Assembly (NCBI RefSeq): GCF_963677065.1
Contig: NZ_OY781872.1
Location: 2,475,419-2,539,418 of the forward strand
DNA: 64,000 bases
Reading direction: 5' to 3'
From: an uncultured Methanoregula sp.
GTDB taxonomy: Archaea > Halobacteriota > Methanomicrobia > Methanomicrobiales > Methanospirillaceae
The position numbers were made by a program, and so were the translations under genes. The notes under the pieces were generated by a model. That model saw only the letters and a list, made by a program, of their open reading frames with translations. It was not told the origin of the DNA and did no database searches. This document shows positions 1-8,639 of this stretch, piece after piece (positions within the stretch are counted from its first letter, which is position 1; each line of letters opens with the position of its first letter).

Positions 1-279
1 GAGCTGATCTCCAATGCATTGAAATATGCCTTCCCCGATGGCAGGACCGGCACCCTTGAGATCACCGGAACCGCAGACGAAGAGATGATCCGGATCCGGA
101 TCCGGGACAATGGCAGGGGAATTCCTGAGAACTTTGACTGGAAGAATGCCAAATCCCTGGGCCTCCACCTGGTCCAGATGCTCACCCGGCAGCTGAAAGG
201 ATCCGTTGAACTCTCGCGGAACGGGGGCACGGAATTTGCAATAACCATCCCGGCCCAGGCAGGAGCTGGTGCAGTATGA
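1..279 (+). CDS. Sensor histidine kinase, C-terminal ATPase domain (5' partial)
   Basis: The frame is open from the first base, so this is the end of a longer kinase whose sensor and dimerisation parts lie outside the window. The visible 92 residues form the end of a HATPase_c domain: an N-box (ELISNALKYAF), a G1-type motif (IRDNGRGIP) and a SLGLHLV stretch where G2 is expected, typical of HisKA_2/HWE-like kinases. It would phosphorylate a response regulator in the cytoplasm. Its stop overlaps the start of the next gene by 4 bases (ATGA), so the following REC protein is its probable partner. Confidence 0.85.
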   Translation, partial: ELISNALKYAFPDGRTGTLEITGTADEEMIRIRIRDNGRGIPENFDWKNAKSLGLHLVQMLTRQLKGSVELSRNGGTEFAITIPAQAGAGAV

Positions 280-1202
280 CCGTGCCCACCGTTATGGTTG
301 TCGAGGATGAACTGATCATTGCAGAGAACTTGAAAGTCACCCTGACCGGTATGGGCTACGAGGTTCCCCCGGTTGCAGGAACCAGCGACGAGGCACTCAG
401 CACAGCCGACAGCTGCCTCCCGGATCTCATCCTCATGGATATCATCCTTGAGGGCTCCCCGATCGACGGGGTCGAGACCGCCCGCCGGATCCGGAGCCGG
501 CACGATATCCCGGTCGTCTTTGTGACCGCGTATGCCGACGATGAGACCCTGGAGCGGGTCAAGGTCACGGAACCTTCGGCCTATATCCTCAAGCCATTCA
601 ATGAGCGGGAATTGTACTCTGCCATCGAACTGGCCCTCCACCGGCACCGGATCGAGCAGGAGGTCAAGAAACGGGATAATATTCTCTTTGCCATCAGTTT
701 TGCAGTAGAATATTTCCTCCGGCACCAGAAGGAGAGCCGGAGTGCAAAGACCGGCCAGGCGGATACGTTCGAGCGCGGGATCCTCGAGATCCTCGAACAC
801 ATGGGGCTCGCGGTCGAGGCCGGCTCGGTTGCCATTTTCCGGATGAACTCGGGGGAGGAGGCCGTCAGCGGGGCAAAGATCCAGTATATCTGGGTGGACC
901 CGGCAACGCATCTTGTCCAGCCGTGTGGCAAGGATACGCAGATAACCTTCACCAAATCCCTCTGGCGCTCCCTGCTCGCCACCGGGAATTACATCTCCGG
1001 AAACATCGCGCTCTTCCCGGAAGAGGAGCGCCGTTTCTTCGAGCAGGCCGGGATCTCATCGGTCGCCATCATCCCGTTGTTCCGGAACGATATGCTCTGG
1101 GGCTTCATCGGGTTCTCCACAACGGTTCTTCGCCAGTGGTCCGAGACCGAGATGGAAGCGCTCAGGGTTGCCGGGAATATTGTCGGGGCCCTGATGGAGT
1201 GA
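276..1202 (+). CDS. Response regulator: REC plus GAF-like domain
   Basis: This 308-residue protein has an N-terminal receiver domain (about 1-125) with acidic pair E10/D11, phospho-acceptor D55, T84 and K106. After a short helix, residues about 150-300 look like a GAF domain, ending in LRVAGNIVGALME. There is no DNA-binding or kinase domain, so the output is probably protein contact or small-molecule sensing, as in the many REC-sensor proteins of Methanomicrobiales. The start overlaps the upstream kinase stop by 4 bases, which makes a two-gene kinase/regulator operon very likely. The REC call is firm; the GAF call is by general pattern. Confidence 0.85.
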   Translation: MTVPTVMVVEDELIIAENLKVTLTGMGYEVPPVAGTSDEALSTADSCLPDLILMDIILEGSPIDGVETARRIRSRHDIPVVFVTAYADDETLERVKVTEPSAYILKPFNERELYSAIELALHRHRIEQEVKKRDNILFAISFAVEYFLRHQKESRSAKTGQADTFERGILEILEHMGLAVEAGSVAIFRMNSGEEAVSGAKIQYIWVDPATHLVQPCGKDTQITFTKSLWRSLLATGNYISGNIALFPEEERRFFEQAGISSVAIIPLFRNDMLWGFIGFSTTVLRQWSETEMEALRVAGNIVGALME

Positions 1203-1322
1203 GACCTGCCGGGGATCCAAAACTCTTTTGTGCAGTAACGGTGAAAGCAGGAGATCAAAAAAGGGGGGATACCGGTTTACCGGTACCCCTGCTGATCAGT
1301 ATGGCTGAATTGACGGGGCCGT

Positions 1323-1700
1323 CTACAGGACGTACTCGCGCAGTTTACTTGCAAGCTGGAGCTTCCGGTTCAGTTCCTGCTTCTTCTCTTTCTCGATCAT
1401 CCCGATGATGGCCGAGATGGGCCGGGCAAGTGAGTAGATCTTGACCGGCCGACCCCGGTTAGGAGTGTCCTCAGGCTCCCTGCTCGTTACCCACTTCTGC
1501 CTGAGCAGGGTTTGCATGGCAAGGCTCACTTCCGGCTGCCTCAGATCCGTTCCCCGTTCCATATCCCGGGAGGTTACGTCCCCGGCATTTGCCAGGTACA
1601 CAAGGACTTTTGCAATATTTTTTTTCAGTCCGATACCGATGAGAAGACGGGCAAATTCTTCTTCATGGTCCGTAAAAAACATAACGTTTGCGCTTCTCAT
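1323..1700 (-). CDS. Winged-helix transcriptional regulator (TrmB/MarR-like)
   Basis: The 125-residue protein has a helix-turn-helix core: GLKKNIAKVLVYLANAGDVTSRDMERGTDL, then a recognition-helix region (RQPEVSLAMQTLLRQKWV) and a wing with RGRPVKIYSLA. This resembles the archaeal predicted regulators related to TrmB/MarR. The C-terminus is a Lys/Glu-rich helix likely to mediate dimerisation. I chose the ATG at 1700 because GGAGG lies 10 bases upstream; a longer in-frame start at 1769 would add 23 residues of no recognisable fold. It stands alone, convergent with the REC gene, and no target is evident. Confidence 0.75.
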   Translation of the reverse strand: MRSANVMFFTDHEEEFARLLIGIGLKKNIAKVLVYLANAGDVTSRDMERGTDLRQPEVSLAMQTLLRQKWVTSREPEDTPNRGRPVKIYSLARPISAIIGMIEKEKKQELNRKLQLASKLREYVL

Positions 1701-1977
1701 AAGCTCACATCCTCCGCACGATTCGGATCCGTTTATCCCTGGCATACAGGAATACCTGCGATCCGGCATCGCCGGAGATTACTTCAATATTCGTGGTAAT
1801 ATAAAATAAAAAGAGCGATAACTGAAAATTTTTTTTAACTTATTGGATAAAAACCCGATAATGAACCGTTCATACCCGGATCCGAATGTTCTGCACCCGT
1901 AATCTATCACAGGAGAGATCCGGAAAGAAGAGCATATTTTCCGGGCGCCATGCATGAGGGGATGGCGGGATATGTAT

Positions 1978-3159
1978 TCACCGGAACAGGTAGAATTTGT
2001 TATGAGCGCTCCATGCCGCGTACTTCAGCCCATTATTTTCTGGTGAGGAATAGATTATTGCCGGGTGGCCGTAGGGATCGAATGCAAGGGACGAACCAGG
2101 GGAAACGTCCGGAACGGGCTCACCATCGCCATCCTCCATCTTCTCAACCGTTCGCAGTGCCCATTGCGAGCCCGGGCCTCGTGCAGCCCAGCGCAGTTCC
2201 CGGCCCGCGGGATCGTAATAACTGATGAACGGCTGGTCATGGGCATTGAGTGCCAGCGACAGCCGGGTCCTGCCCACCGGAGTTACCCGTTCGATGCCCG
2301 CCGGTTCCCGGCCGGGCAGGGATATGTAGATGATCTCCCCCCGGGAATTGTCATAATACCCAAGGTGCGGGTTTCCCCGGGAGTCCAGGGCCAGGGAGAG
2401 ATCCAGTTCATTTTCGGCACTCGTTGAGGGATCAGAGAATATCTCGGTTGTCGTCCACCCCGTACTTTTGGCTTTTGCAACCACCAGGGTATTGAAATTC
2501 CCGGTCTTCCGGATGTACGCAACAACCGGCAGGCCGGACCGGTCCAGCGCCAGCGCTGCTGCAAACCCGGTTCCGTTCTCCGTCTCGATCGCAGATACTT
2601 GCCAGCTATTGCCGGTTTTCGTTGCATACTTCAGCCCGGCAGGGGACAATCCACCGGCATAGGCGATATGCAGTGTTCCTGCAGGGTCGACAGCAAGCGC
2701 TGATGACGAACAGGCAGATCCGGACGTACGATCATCATCCCCGGTCTCCACGGTTTCCATGGCCCAGGCAGATCCTCTCCGCTCCGCATATTGGAGATCC
2801 CCGCACGGGGTCCCGGCCCGGAACGCGATCGCGGGAGTCCCATCCGGGTACAATGAGAGGGAAGGCGAGAAGACCGGGCCGGTCTCCGCTACAACTTCAG
2901 TACTCCAGGCCCGGTTGACAAGACGTGCATACATGACCCGGCCCGCCCCCGGGTCGTAATAGCCGATATGCCCAATCCCGTTCCCATCAAAGACAAGCGG
3001 GGTGAACCCGCCATAATCTCCCGGTGGGCGGGAGGAGGCATTGCCAAGAGAGGCAATCTGCCATGGCCCGTCCGAGGCACCTGACGGGATGGCAAGCACC
3101 AGGATGGCGATTACGGCAGCGGCCAGGCAGATCATTCCAGGATAAAACCGGTCTTTCAC
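1978..3159 (-). CDS. Secreted repeat protein, probable beta-propeller
   Basis: The 393-residue protein begins with a signal peptide (Lys/Arg start, hydrophobic 8-25, cut near AIPSGASDG). The rest is built of about 50-65-residue repeats, each with patterns such as GYYDPAGR, YAGGLSPAGLKYA and SLALDSRGNPHLGYYD. These resemble the blades of sialidase/YVTN-type propellers found in archaeal surface proteins. There is no C-terminal membrane anchor, so it is probably released or held by other wall proteins. No catalytic residues can be identified, and ligand binding or surface architecture is only inferred. A sequence element about 92 bases upstream is shared with the neighbouring secreted-protein gene. 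Confidence 0.7.
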   Translation of the reverse strand: MKDRFYPGMICLAAAVIAILVLAIPSGASDGPWQIASLGNASSRPPGDYGGFTPLVFDGNGIGHIGYYDPGAGRVMYARLVNRAWSTEVVAETGPVFSPSLSLYPDGTPAIAFRAGTPCGDLQYAERRGSAWAMETVETGDDDRTSGSACSSSALAVDPAGTLHIAYAGGLSPAGLKYATKTGNSWQVSAIETENGTGFAAALALDRSGLPVVAYIRKTGNFNTLVVAKAKSTGWTTTEIFSDPSTSAENELDLSLALDSRGNPHLGYYDNSRGEIIYISLPGREPAGIERVTPVGRTRLSLALNAHDQPFISYYDPAGRELRWAARGPGSQWALRTVEKMEDGDGEPVPDVSPGSSLAFDPYGHPAIIYSSPENNGLKYAAWSAHNKFYLFR

Positions 3160-3250
3160 GTCCGTTCACCACATTGGTCAGCCCGGTCAGAACGGCAAGG
3201 ATTCCCCGGGGCACAAACCCAATAACCATTCGCGAAAACAGGGATAAACA

Positions 3251-3273
3251 CGGCGTTGGGTGAAAAAAAATTT
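3251..3273 (-). repeat. Shared upstream element, copy 1
   Basis: A 23-base block (CGGCGTTGGG followed by TG, an A-run and TTT on the plus strand) recurs at 4348-4371 with one extra A. Here it lies about 92 bases upstream of the secreted propeller gene, next to a TATA-like TTTATCC on the minus strand. It is probably a regulatory element, though the T-run on the minus strand could also end transcription of the PepSY-like gene. Confidence 0.55.
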
Positions 3274-3374
3274 GCATTTATCGGCTAGTGGCATGTACCG
3301 CTGGAACTTGCGTCCTGGCGGTTTTTGGTACCATAACCCATCATAAAAAGAGAACGGGCAGGACCGCATCCTTC

Positions 3375-4250
3375 TCAGGAGAGGATTCTCTCGATAAAGT
3401 ACTCCGGCCAGCAGCTGTAGGCATCTTTTCTGATCTCGCCGCTTGCTGCATTGACAAGAATGACATCCGTAAATTCACTACCGGGCATGCTTGAGTCTTT
3501 CACGTTGAAGACCCAGACAAGTTCCTCTGTATCCTGATCCGACATAACAACGGAAAGATATCCCGCCGGGAAGGAGAGCACACTGCCATAGTGTTGTTGG
3601 CAGAAGTCCTCAGCTGCCTTCGTTGCATCGGCCTGAGAGACGGCGGGATCCAGTCCAACGAGCAGGTCGCGGTTGTGACCCAGGTACCCTGCAACCGATC
3701 CCGTCTCCGGGTTGATATGGATAATTACCAGTTTTTGCGAAAGGACCGGATAGGGTTCCCCGCTGAGTTCCTCGCGGAAGACAAACGTGTACGCCGGGAC
3801 GCGTTCTTCCGAACCATTCACCGGTTCACCAACCATCTTCCAGCGGATCTTTGAGAACCCGTCATACTTCTGGCCGGCATATGCGGCTGCCCTTGCACGG
3901 GCCTCGCTCCGGTTGATCAGGGTCCTTGGATGTATCGGATAATTGTCCCCGAACCAGGCGGACTCGACCGTGCCGGATTCCGCATTCACCTCAAAGGATG
4001 AGTTCTTCACATGTACAGAATACTGGCTGCCGGTATTGAGACTGTGAAGCCCGATATAATCCGGAACGATCGTTGGATCGTTCATGAAATTCTGGACACT
4101 CTTTGTTGCCTGGTCCCCGGTAATGAAATGATGGCCCGGGGCAGGTCCGCGATCCGGCCCGGCGGTCGTGCCGGCCGCACCGGCACCGGGCATGCCTGCA
4201 AGCACTAAGACTGCTGCAATGGCGACTGCAAAAATCTTAAGTATGTTCAT
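3375..4250 (-). CDS. Secreted PepSY-like protein
   Basis: The 291-residue protein has a clear signal peptide (MNILKIF, hydrophobic to about 20, cut near GAGAAG). The mature part contains two stretches with PepSY character: residues about 85-190, where an R-S-E-A-R-A-R-A-A-A-Y helix precedes a beta sheet, and residues about 195-290, with SQADATKAAEDFCQQHYG. PepSY domains often occur in protease propeptides and surface proteins and may inhibit peptidases; here the role is unknown. I chose the ATG at 4250 because GGGAG lies just upstream; an in-frame TTG at 4265 is an alternative. It shares an upstream element with the next secreted-protein gene. Confidence 0.65.
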   Translation of the reverse strand: MNILKIFAVAIAAVLVLAGMPGAGAAGTTAGPDRGPAPGHHFITGDQATKSVQNFMNDPTIVPDYIGLHSLNTGSQYSVHVKNSSFEVNAESGTVESAWFGDNYPIHPRTLINRSEARARAAAYAGQKYDGFSKIRWKMVGEPVNGSEERVPAYTFVFREELSGEPYPVLSQKLVIIHINPETGSVAGYLGHNRDLLVGLDPAVSQADATKAAEDFCQQHYGSVLSFPAGYLSVVMSDQDTEELVWVFNVKDSSMPGSEFTDVILVNAASGEIRKDAYSCWPEYFIERILS

Positions 4251-4347
4251 CCTGGTTTCTCCCAAAATAGCCCGCTCATGTGCAGGCTTTTCAAAAGACT
4301 TAAGTTAAAAGTCTGCAATCCAGCTTCTTCGCAATGCGGGTTAAATT

Positions 4348-4371
4348 CGGCGTTGGGTGAAAAAAAAATTT
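4348..4371 (-). repeat. Shared upstream element, copy 2
   Basis: This is the second copy of the block at 3251-3273, about 98 bases upstream of the PepSY-like gene and followed on the minus strand by TTTAACC, a TATA-like stretch. Here it lies between divergent genes, so it cannot serve as a terminator for either. That favours a promoter role. Confidence 0.55.
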
Positions 4372-4420
4372 CACTCATGGGCAGGAATTTTTACAGCCAT
4401 TCCGAATAGTTCCGGTACGC

Positions 4421-5491
4421 ATGAAAAGCACGGATTCAATCCCGGCCGGGCAGTTCCGGGACATTCCTGTCGATATCCTCAGGGGACTTGCCATCGCTAT
4501 CATGGTCGGGGCCAATTGTGTTCCGTACCTCCTCGTGACACCGGCCCCGTTCTGGCTGCGGCTGACCGCTACGATTGCAGCCCCCCTCTTTGTCTTCCTT
4601 TCAGGAATGATGGTCACCCTGTCCTGCCGGATAAAAAAGTATCCATTCTCTTATTTTCTCGTGCGGGGGGCTCTTGTCATCGCCATTGCAGCGCTCATCG
4701 ATCTCCTGGCAGCGGGCCTGGTCCCGTTCATGAGCTTCGATGTTCTGTACCTTATCGGGATCTCCCTGCCCGTCACGTACCTTTTCCTCAGGCTCCCGAT
4801 GAAAGGGAGGATCGCTGTATTTCTTGCGATTCTTTTTGCAACGCCTCTTCTCCAGGCAGTAATCGGGTACAGCCCGCTCGTGATCAGCATACCGCTTGCG
4901 GCAGTATCCGGAGGCGCTGCACTCCCGTCATTTTTCACCGTCATCTCCCAGTTGTTTGTTGAGGGCTGGTTCCCGCTATTTCCCTGGGTCCTTTTTGCCC
5001 TTCTCGGGGCACAGGCCGGAGAGTTCCGCTGGCAGGATAATACCATCATCTCATTTGCCCACCGGGAGATGATCGTCCTTTCTTCAAGTATCCTCCTCAC
5101 CGGGGCGGCGTTCTGGTTCCTGATGCCCGGGCCATTTTATATCCGTTCAGGATATGTCGAACTCTTTTACCCGCCCACCCTGGAGTTCCTGGTGTTCATT
5201 GTGGGCATTATTTTCTGCCTGTTCATTGTTGCTGACAGCCTGCCGGTCAGAAATGCGGTATTCGATCCGCTCAGGGCCATGGGAGAGTGTTCCCTTGCAA
5301 TTTATATCATCCATTCGGTGATAATCTATCTCTTCATCAAGCCGCTCGGGATACGACTGCCCCTGGGATTATTCCTGGCCGGTTATTTGGTCTTCCTTAC
5401 CGGGATGATTCTCGTTGCATACCTTCTCCGGGATATCCGCACGGGTACCCGGACCCGCTCGCTGGTTCTCCGGCTTCTGATTGGCGGCTGA
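4421..5491 (+). CDS. Membrane acyltransferase-like protein (DUF1624/heparan-glucosaminide N-acetyltransferase type)
   Basis: The 356-residue protein has about 10 membrane segments. Its N-terminus, DILRGLAIAIMVGANCVPYLL, matches the opening of the DUF1624 (HGSNAT-like) family, in which an R-G-L-A motif precedes the first helix. The next helix pair carries APLFVFLSGMMVTLS, also typical. Family members are thought to move acyl groups across the membrane onto sugars, but archaeal substrates are unknown. The gene is divergent from the PepSY-like gene and followed 167 bases later by another membrane protein. The general family is well supported, the acetyl-transfer role less so. Confidence 0.7.
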   Translation: MKSTDSIPAGQFRDIPVDILRGLAIAIMVGANCVPYLLVTPAPFWLRLTATIAAPLFVFLSGMMVTLSCRIKKYPFSYFLVRGALVIAIAALIDLLAAGLVPFMSFDVLYLIGISLPVTYLFLRLPMKGRIAVFLAILFATPLLQAVIGYSPLVISIPLAAVSGGAALPSFFTVISQLFVEGWFPLFPWVLFALLGAQAGEFRWQDNTIISFAHREMIVLSSSILLTGAAFWFLMPGPFYIRSGYVELFYPPTLEFLVFIVGIIFCLFIVADSLPVRNAVFDPLRAMGECSLAIYIIHSVIIYLFIKPLGIRLPLGLFLAGYLVFLTGMILVAYLLRDIRTGTRTRSLVLRLLIGG

Positions 5492-5657
5492 ACACGCAGA
5501 AGAAGATTCCCCGTTATGTCCGGGTTCTGCCGGCCGGTTAAATCCAATGCCAGTGCCCGGTTATTATGGGGAATTTTTTTTCATCAGATCCATCTCCCAC
5601 CTTCACCCCCCGAGCTCCTTGCCTTATAACCCCCGGTCCCGCACATTAAGCGGGATA

Positions 5658-6011
5658 ATGAACCACGGCGCTCACGTCATCATCGGCATTCTCGCTTTTT
5701 CGGGGTACAACGGGCTCCATTGCGGCATCCTCAGCTCCATCGGCGGGAGCCCGGCCGGGCTCTGGCTTGTCGGGATTTTCCTTGCCATATCCGGGGCCAC
5801 CATCCCCGATCTCCTGGAACCGGCCCGGCACTGGACCCACCGGGGCTTCTTCCACAGCCGCAGGATGCTCTCGTTCACCGGATGGCTCTTCCTCGCAACC
5901 GCGGGGATCGGGCTGTTCCTTCCGCTCTCCTATTACATCTCCAGCTTCCTCACCGGCTATATTTCCCATCTCCTTGCCGACAGTACCACGAAATCCGGGC
6001 TGCCACGGTAG
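5658..6011 (+). CDS. YdjM-like membrane-bound metal-dependent hydrolase (DUF457)
   Basis: The 117-residue membrane protein has the family signatures: an early His pair (MNHGAHVIIG), an Asp in GATIPDLLEP, then THRGFFHS and a final SHLLADSTTKSG. These His/Asp residues are the presumed metal ligands of the YdjM/LexA-regulated family, which has about four membrane helices. I chose the ATG at 5658 because the protein starts with the conserved MNHGAH block; the frame stays open upstream to 5481, but that stretch shows no homology. The function in archaea is unknown. At 117 residues it is shorter than usual (about 150-180), so one helix may be missing at the C-terminus. Confidence 0.7.
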   Translation: MNHGAHVIIGILAFSGYNGLHCGILSSIGGSPAGLWLVGIFLAISGATIPDLLEPARHWTHRGFFHSRRMLSFTGWLFLATAGIGLFLPLSYYISSFLTGYISHLLADSTTKSGLPR

Positions 6012-6097
6012 GAATTCCCACGGGAAGTATCCGGCACCGGGTACTCCCGCAATAAAACAGATCGCTTTTTATGGGAGATCGACCTCTATACCTGCAC

Positions 6098-7018
6098 ATG
6101 AAACCGGGCATTCTGTTCATCTCCCTCTTTGCAGTTCTCGCACTGCTGCTCGCGGCCGGGTGTACCCAGACCCCGTCCGCAGCCGCTCCATCGGTTGCCT
6201 CATCGGCCGGAACTCCCTCGACCACGAAAGAGATAAAGGATTTTGTGGATTCTGCAGCAGCGTATGCACAGAAGAACGGAAAAGAGGCTGCCCTTTTGGC
6301 GTTCAACAATAAATCCGGCCCGTTCACAAGAGGCGATCTCTATGTGTATGCCCTGGATTATTCAGGAAACGCTCTTGCGCTCGCTTACCAGCCGCAGCTG
6401 GTCGGCACGGATTTCTCTAATATCACCGACTCTTCGGGCAGGTATTACACCCGGACCGAGATCCACCTGGCAAAGGACGGCGGCGGGTATCTCCTGTACC
6501 AGTACCCGGACCCGGCCGCAAACCTCAGCGTGCGGTACAAAGTGAGTTATGTCCGTCCCGTGGATGACACCTACTGGATAGGTGCCGGCATCTATACCAG
6601 CGAGGACAAGCTCATCGACCAGGAACTCCGGCAGCTGGTCGCGGATGCGAAGGACTATGCCAGAAGATACGGGAAAGAGAGAGCCCTTGCCGAGTTCAAT
6701 AACGCAAACGGCTCGTTTGTAAAGAACGGCCTCTACATATTTGCCGACGATTACAACGCAACGGTCCTTGCCTGGCCGTACCATCCGGAACTCGTGGGGA
6801 AGAATATGATGGGTGAGACCGATTCCATGGGAAATTATCATTTCCAGGCAATCCTCAACAGCGCCCGGAACGGTACGGGGCTCGTGGACTACTACACGGA
6901 AAATCCTATGACCAACAGAACCCAGCTCAAGATCAGTTACGTCACCGATGTTGACGGCACCTGGGTGCTCGGTGCCGGCCGGTACATGGAGCCGGGCACA
7001 ACCGATCTCCGGGGATAA
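6098..7018 (+). CDS. Lipoprotein with two Cache-type sensor domains
   Basis: The 306-residue protein starts with a signal peptide ending in a lipobox (LLAAGC), so it is probably lipid-anchored outside the cell. It then has two similar units of about 125 residues (about 45-170 and 175-300). Each has a helix (TKEIKDFVDSAAAYAQKNGKEAALLAFNN and LRQLVADAKDYARRYGKERALAEFNN) followed by a sheet ending in Y-W-I-G-A-G-I-Y or W-V-L-G-A-G-R-Y. This is the single-Cache (sCache_2) pattern of small-molecule sensors. No kinase or methyl-accepting domain is attached, so it may be a free binding protein. I prefer the ATG at 6098 over 6071 because it begins directly with the signal peptide. Confidence 0.75.
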   Translation: MKPGILFISLFAVLALLLAAGCTQTPSAAAPSVASSAGTPSTTKEIKDFVDSAAAYAQKNGKEAALLAFNNKSGPFTRGDLYVYALDYSGNALALAYQPQLVGTDFSNITDSSGRYYTRTEIHLAKDGGGYLLYQYPDPAANLSVRYKVSYVRPVDDTYWIGAGIYTSEDKLIDQELRQLVADAKDYARRYGKERALAEFNNANGSFVKNGLYIFADDYNATVLAWPYHPELVGKNMMGETDSMGNYHFQAILNSARNGTGLVDYYTENPMTNRTQLKISYVTDVDGTWVLGAGRYMEPGTTDLRG

Positions 7019-7277
7019 AACCCCTGCCTTTTTTATTCACGGGTGCAGCCCGGGCGATGATCCGGATCCCGTGGGAATTCCTCTCATCAACTATTTGTCA
7101 TAGTCGGGTAGATCCCGGTATCGCAAAACTCCCCGGGGCGACCCGGGACGCATCACCGGTTTTCCCGCAGGAAAAAACCAGGATGTTTCCCGGTCAGCCA
7201 GCTGGCGGGCTCACCGGAACAGCAATAAAACCAATAAAACGGCGGGACCGGTAAAAAAAAGTTGAGGGGTAATGTCG

Positions 7278-7862
7278 TTAACTGTTCAGCGGGGCGGCCG
7301 GGATGCTTGTCACGGACATGACCGAGGTTATGAAATATGCTGCAACAAGGATGATGATGATGAGCGGGATGAGGACCGCAATGACCACGGCAATGACTGC
7401 TCTCTCGGTACTCATTTCCTGGAGTTCGCGGATCCCGATGATGCCAAGAACCAGGGACCAGAGGGCAAAGAGGAACCCGACAAAGGGGATCCAGCCGAGA
7501 AGAAGCCGGGGAGTGCTCCCGTAGATCACCGCGTTTATCGTCTGCATGATTCCCTTGCGGCCGCCAAGGATGTACACCCAGAGGTGGAGCCAGGCGCCAA
7601 GGACGAGGGTGCAGATGAACCCGCCAATCAGGATCATAACAAAGACAAGGACCGGGATGGCAAGCCCGAAACTCATCCCGTTAAACAGCTTCAGGGTCTC
7701 GATCCCGACAGCCGTAATAACGGCCGAGAGGATGGCATTGAAGAGAAGAAGAACGCCAAAATACGTAAATACCGCCCGGGGTTCATCAGCTCTGGACTGC
7801 TGGAATGTCTCAACAGGGTTCAGGAGAAATCCTTTCACTTTGGTAACCAGGGTATCTATCAT
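7278..7862 (-). CDS. Yip1-family membrane protein
   Basis: The 194-residue protein has about five membrane helices after a short N-terminal amphipathic part (LLNPVETFQQSRADEPRAVFTYFGVLLL), the usual opening of prokaryotic Yip1-domain proteins. A central GIMQTINAVIYGSTPRLLLGWIPFVG segment is the typical Yip1 signature. The family's function in archaea is unknown. It stands alone; about 250 bases on either side hold no gene that I can support. Confidence 0.7.
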   Translation of the reverse strand: MIDTLVTKVKGFLLNPVETFQQSRADEPRAVFTYFGVLLLFNAILSAVITAVGIETLKLFNGMSFGLAIPVLVFVMILIGGFICTLVLGAWLHLWVYILGGRKGIMQTINAVIYGSTPRLLLGWIPFVGFLFALWSLVLGIIGIRELQEMSTERAVIAVVIAVLIPLIIIILVAAYFITSVMSVTSIPAAPLNS

Positions 7863-8115
7863 ACATTCACCGGTTGTATCTCATGAAATATTAAGGAAAC
7901 CAGAAAATCCGCATTTTGCAAAAACAGGATTCCAAAGGAAATTTTCGGCAAAATTCCTGCACGGTACCCGTTGTAACGGGGAGGGACCGGATGATCTGCA
8001 GCAGCGGGCCGGGAATTATTACGGTGATCTTCAGGGATCGACCTCAGCGCAACACCACCGGTTTTCTGATGCCGGGAATGACCGGATAAAGAAATGACCT
8101 GATAAAAAAATCCAG

Positions 8116-8478
8116 CTATTCTTCGCACTTGAACTCGATATCCTCGTTCATGTGCTCATAGCCCCAGTCGCAGAGCTGATCGAGGATCGGGATGAGGGAC
8201 TCGGCTTTTTTGGTAAGCGAATATTCCACTTTCGGCGGGACCTGCGGGTAGACTTTCCTGACAACAAGGCCGTCTTTCTCCAGTTCACGGAGCTCTTTTG
8301 TCAGCATCCGCTGGGTGATCCGGGGCGTCACCCGGTCCACGATCTGGCTGAACCGCAGGGTCCCGTCCCTGAGCTGGTAGATGACCAGCGGTTTCCATTT
8401 ACCCCCGATTACGTCCAGGGTTGCTTCGATTCCCCAGCTGTACTTATATTTTTTCGGCGTGGTTTCCAATAGTATCAT
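8116..8478 (-). CDS. HxlR-family transcriptional regulator
   Basis: The 120-residue protein shows the HxlR winged helix throughout: ATLDVIGGKWKPLVIYQL, then RFSQIVDRVTPRITQRMLTKELRELEKDGLVVRKVYPQVPPKVEYSLT, which is the recognition helix and wing, and a C-terminal dimer helix. HxlR proteins often control a divergent oxidoreductase gene in response to aldehydes, thiols or redox stress. Here a flavodoxin-like oxidoreductase starts 161 bases away on the other strand. The start is uncertain: I use the ATG at 8478 because the family begins close to there, while an upstream in-frame start at 8529 has no visible ribosome-binding site. Confidence 0.85.
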   Translation of the reverse strand: MILLETTPKKYKYSWGIEATLDVIGGKWKPLVIYQLRDGTLRFSQIVDRVTPRITQRMLTKELRELEKDGLVVRKVYPQVPPKVEYSLTKKAESLIPILDQLCDWGYEHMNEDIEFKCEE

Positions 8479-8504
8479 TCCTGTCAGTATGGAACATTTT
8501 TGTT

Positions 8505-8528
8505 TGTATGCACTATATTTGTCATACA
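8505..8528. promoter_or_regulatory. Candidate HxlR operator (TGTATG-N12-CATACA)
   Basis: Perfect 6-base inverted arms TGTATG and CATACA are separated by 12 bases between the hxlR-type gene and the divergent flavoprotein gene. The dyad size suits a dimeric winged-helix regulator. Binding is inferred only. Confidence 0.4.
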
Positions 8529-8600
8529 TACTTGATATATACTAAAGGTAACCGGGCGATAGCTGCAGAAGCAGGCGATGGTTGAAAAATTTCATAAATT

Positions 8601-8610
8601 ACTATAAAAA
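8601..8610 (+). promoter_or_regulatory. TATA box of the flavodoxin-like gene
   Basis: ACTATAAAAA lies 30-39 bases before the ATG at 8640. That fits an archaeal promoter with a very short leader, and GAGG just before the ATG serves as ribosome-binding site. Confidence 0.5.
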
Positions 8611-8639
8611 CGCCCCGGCATCACCTGAAAGAGGTATCC

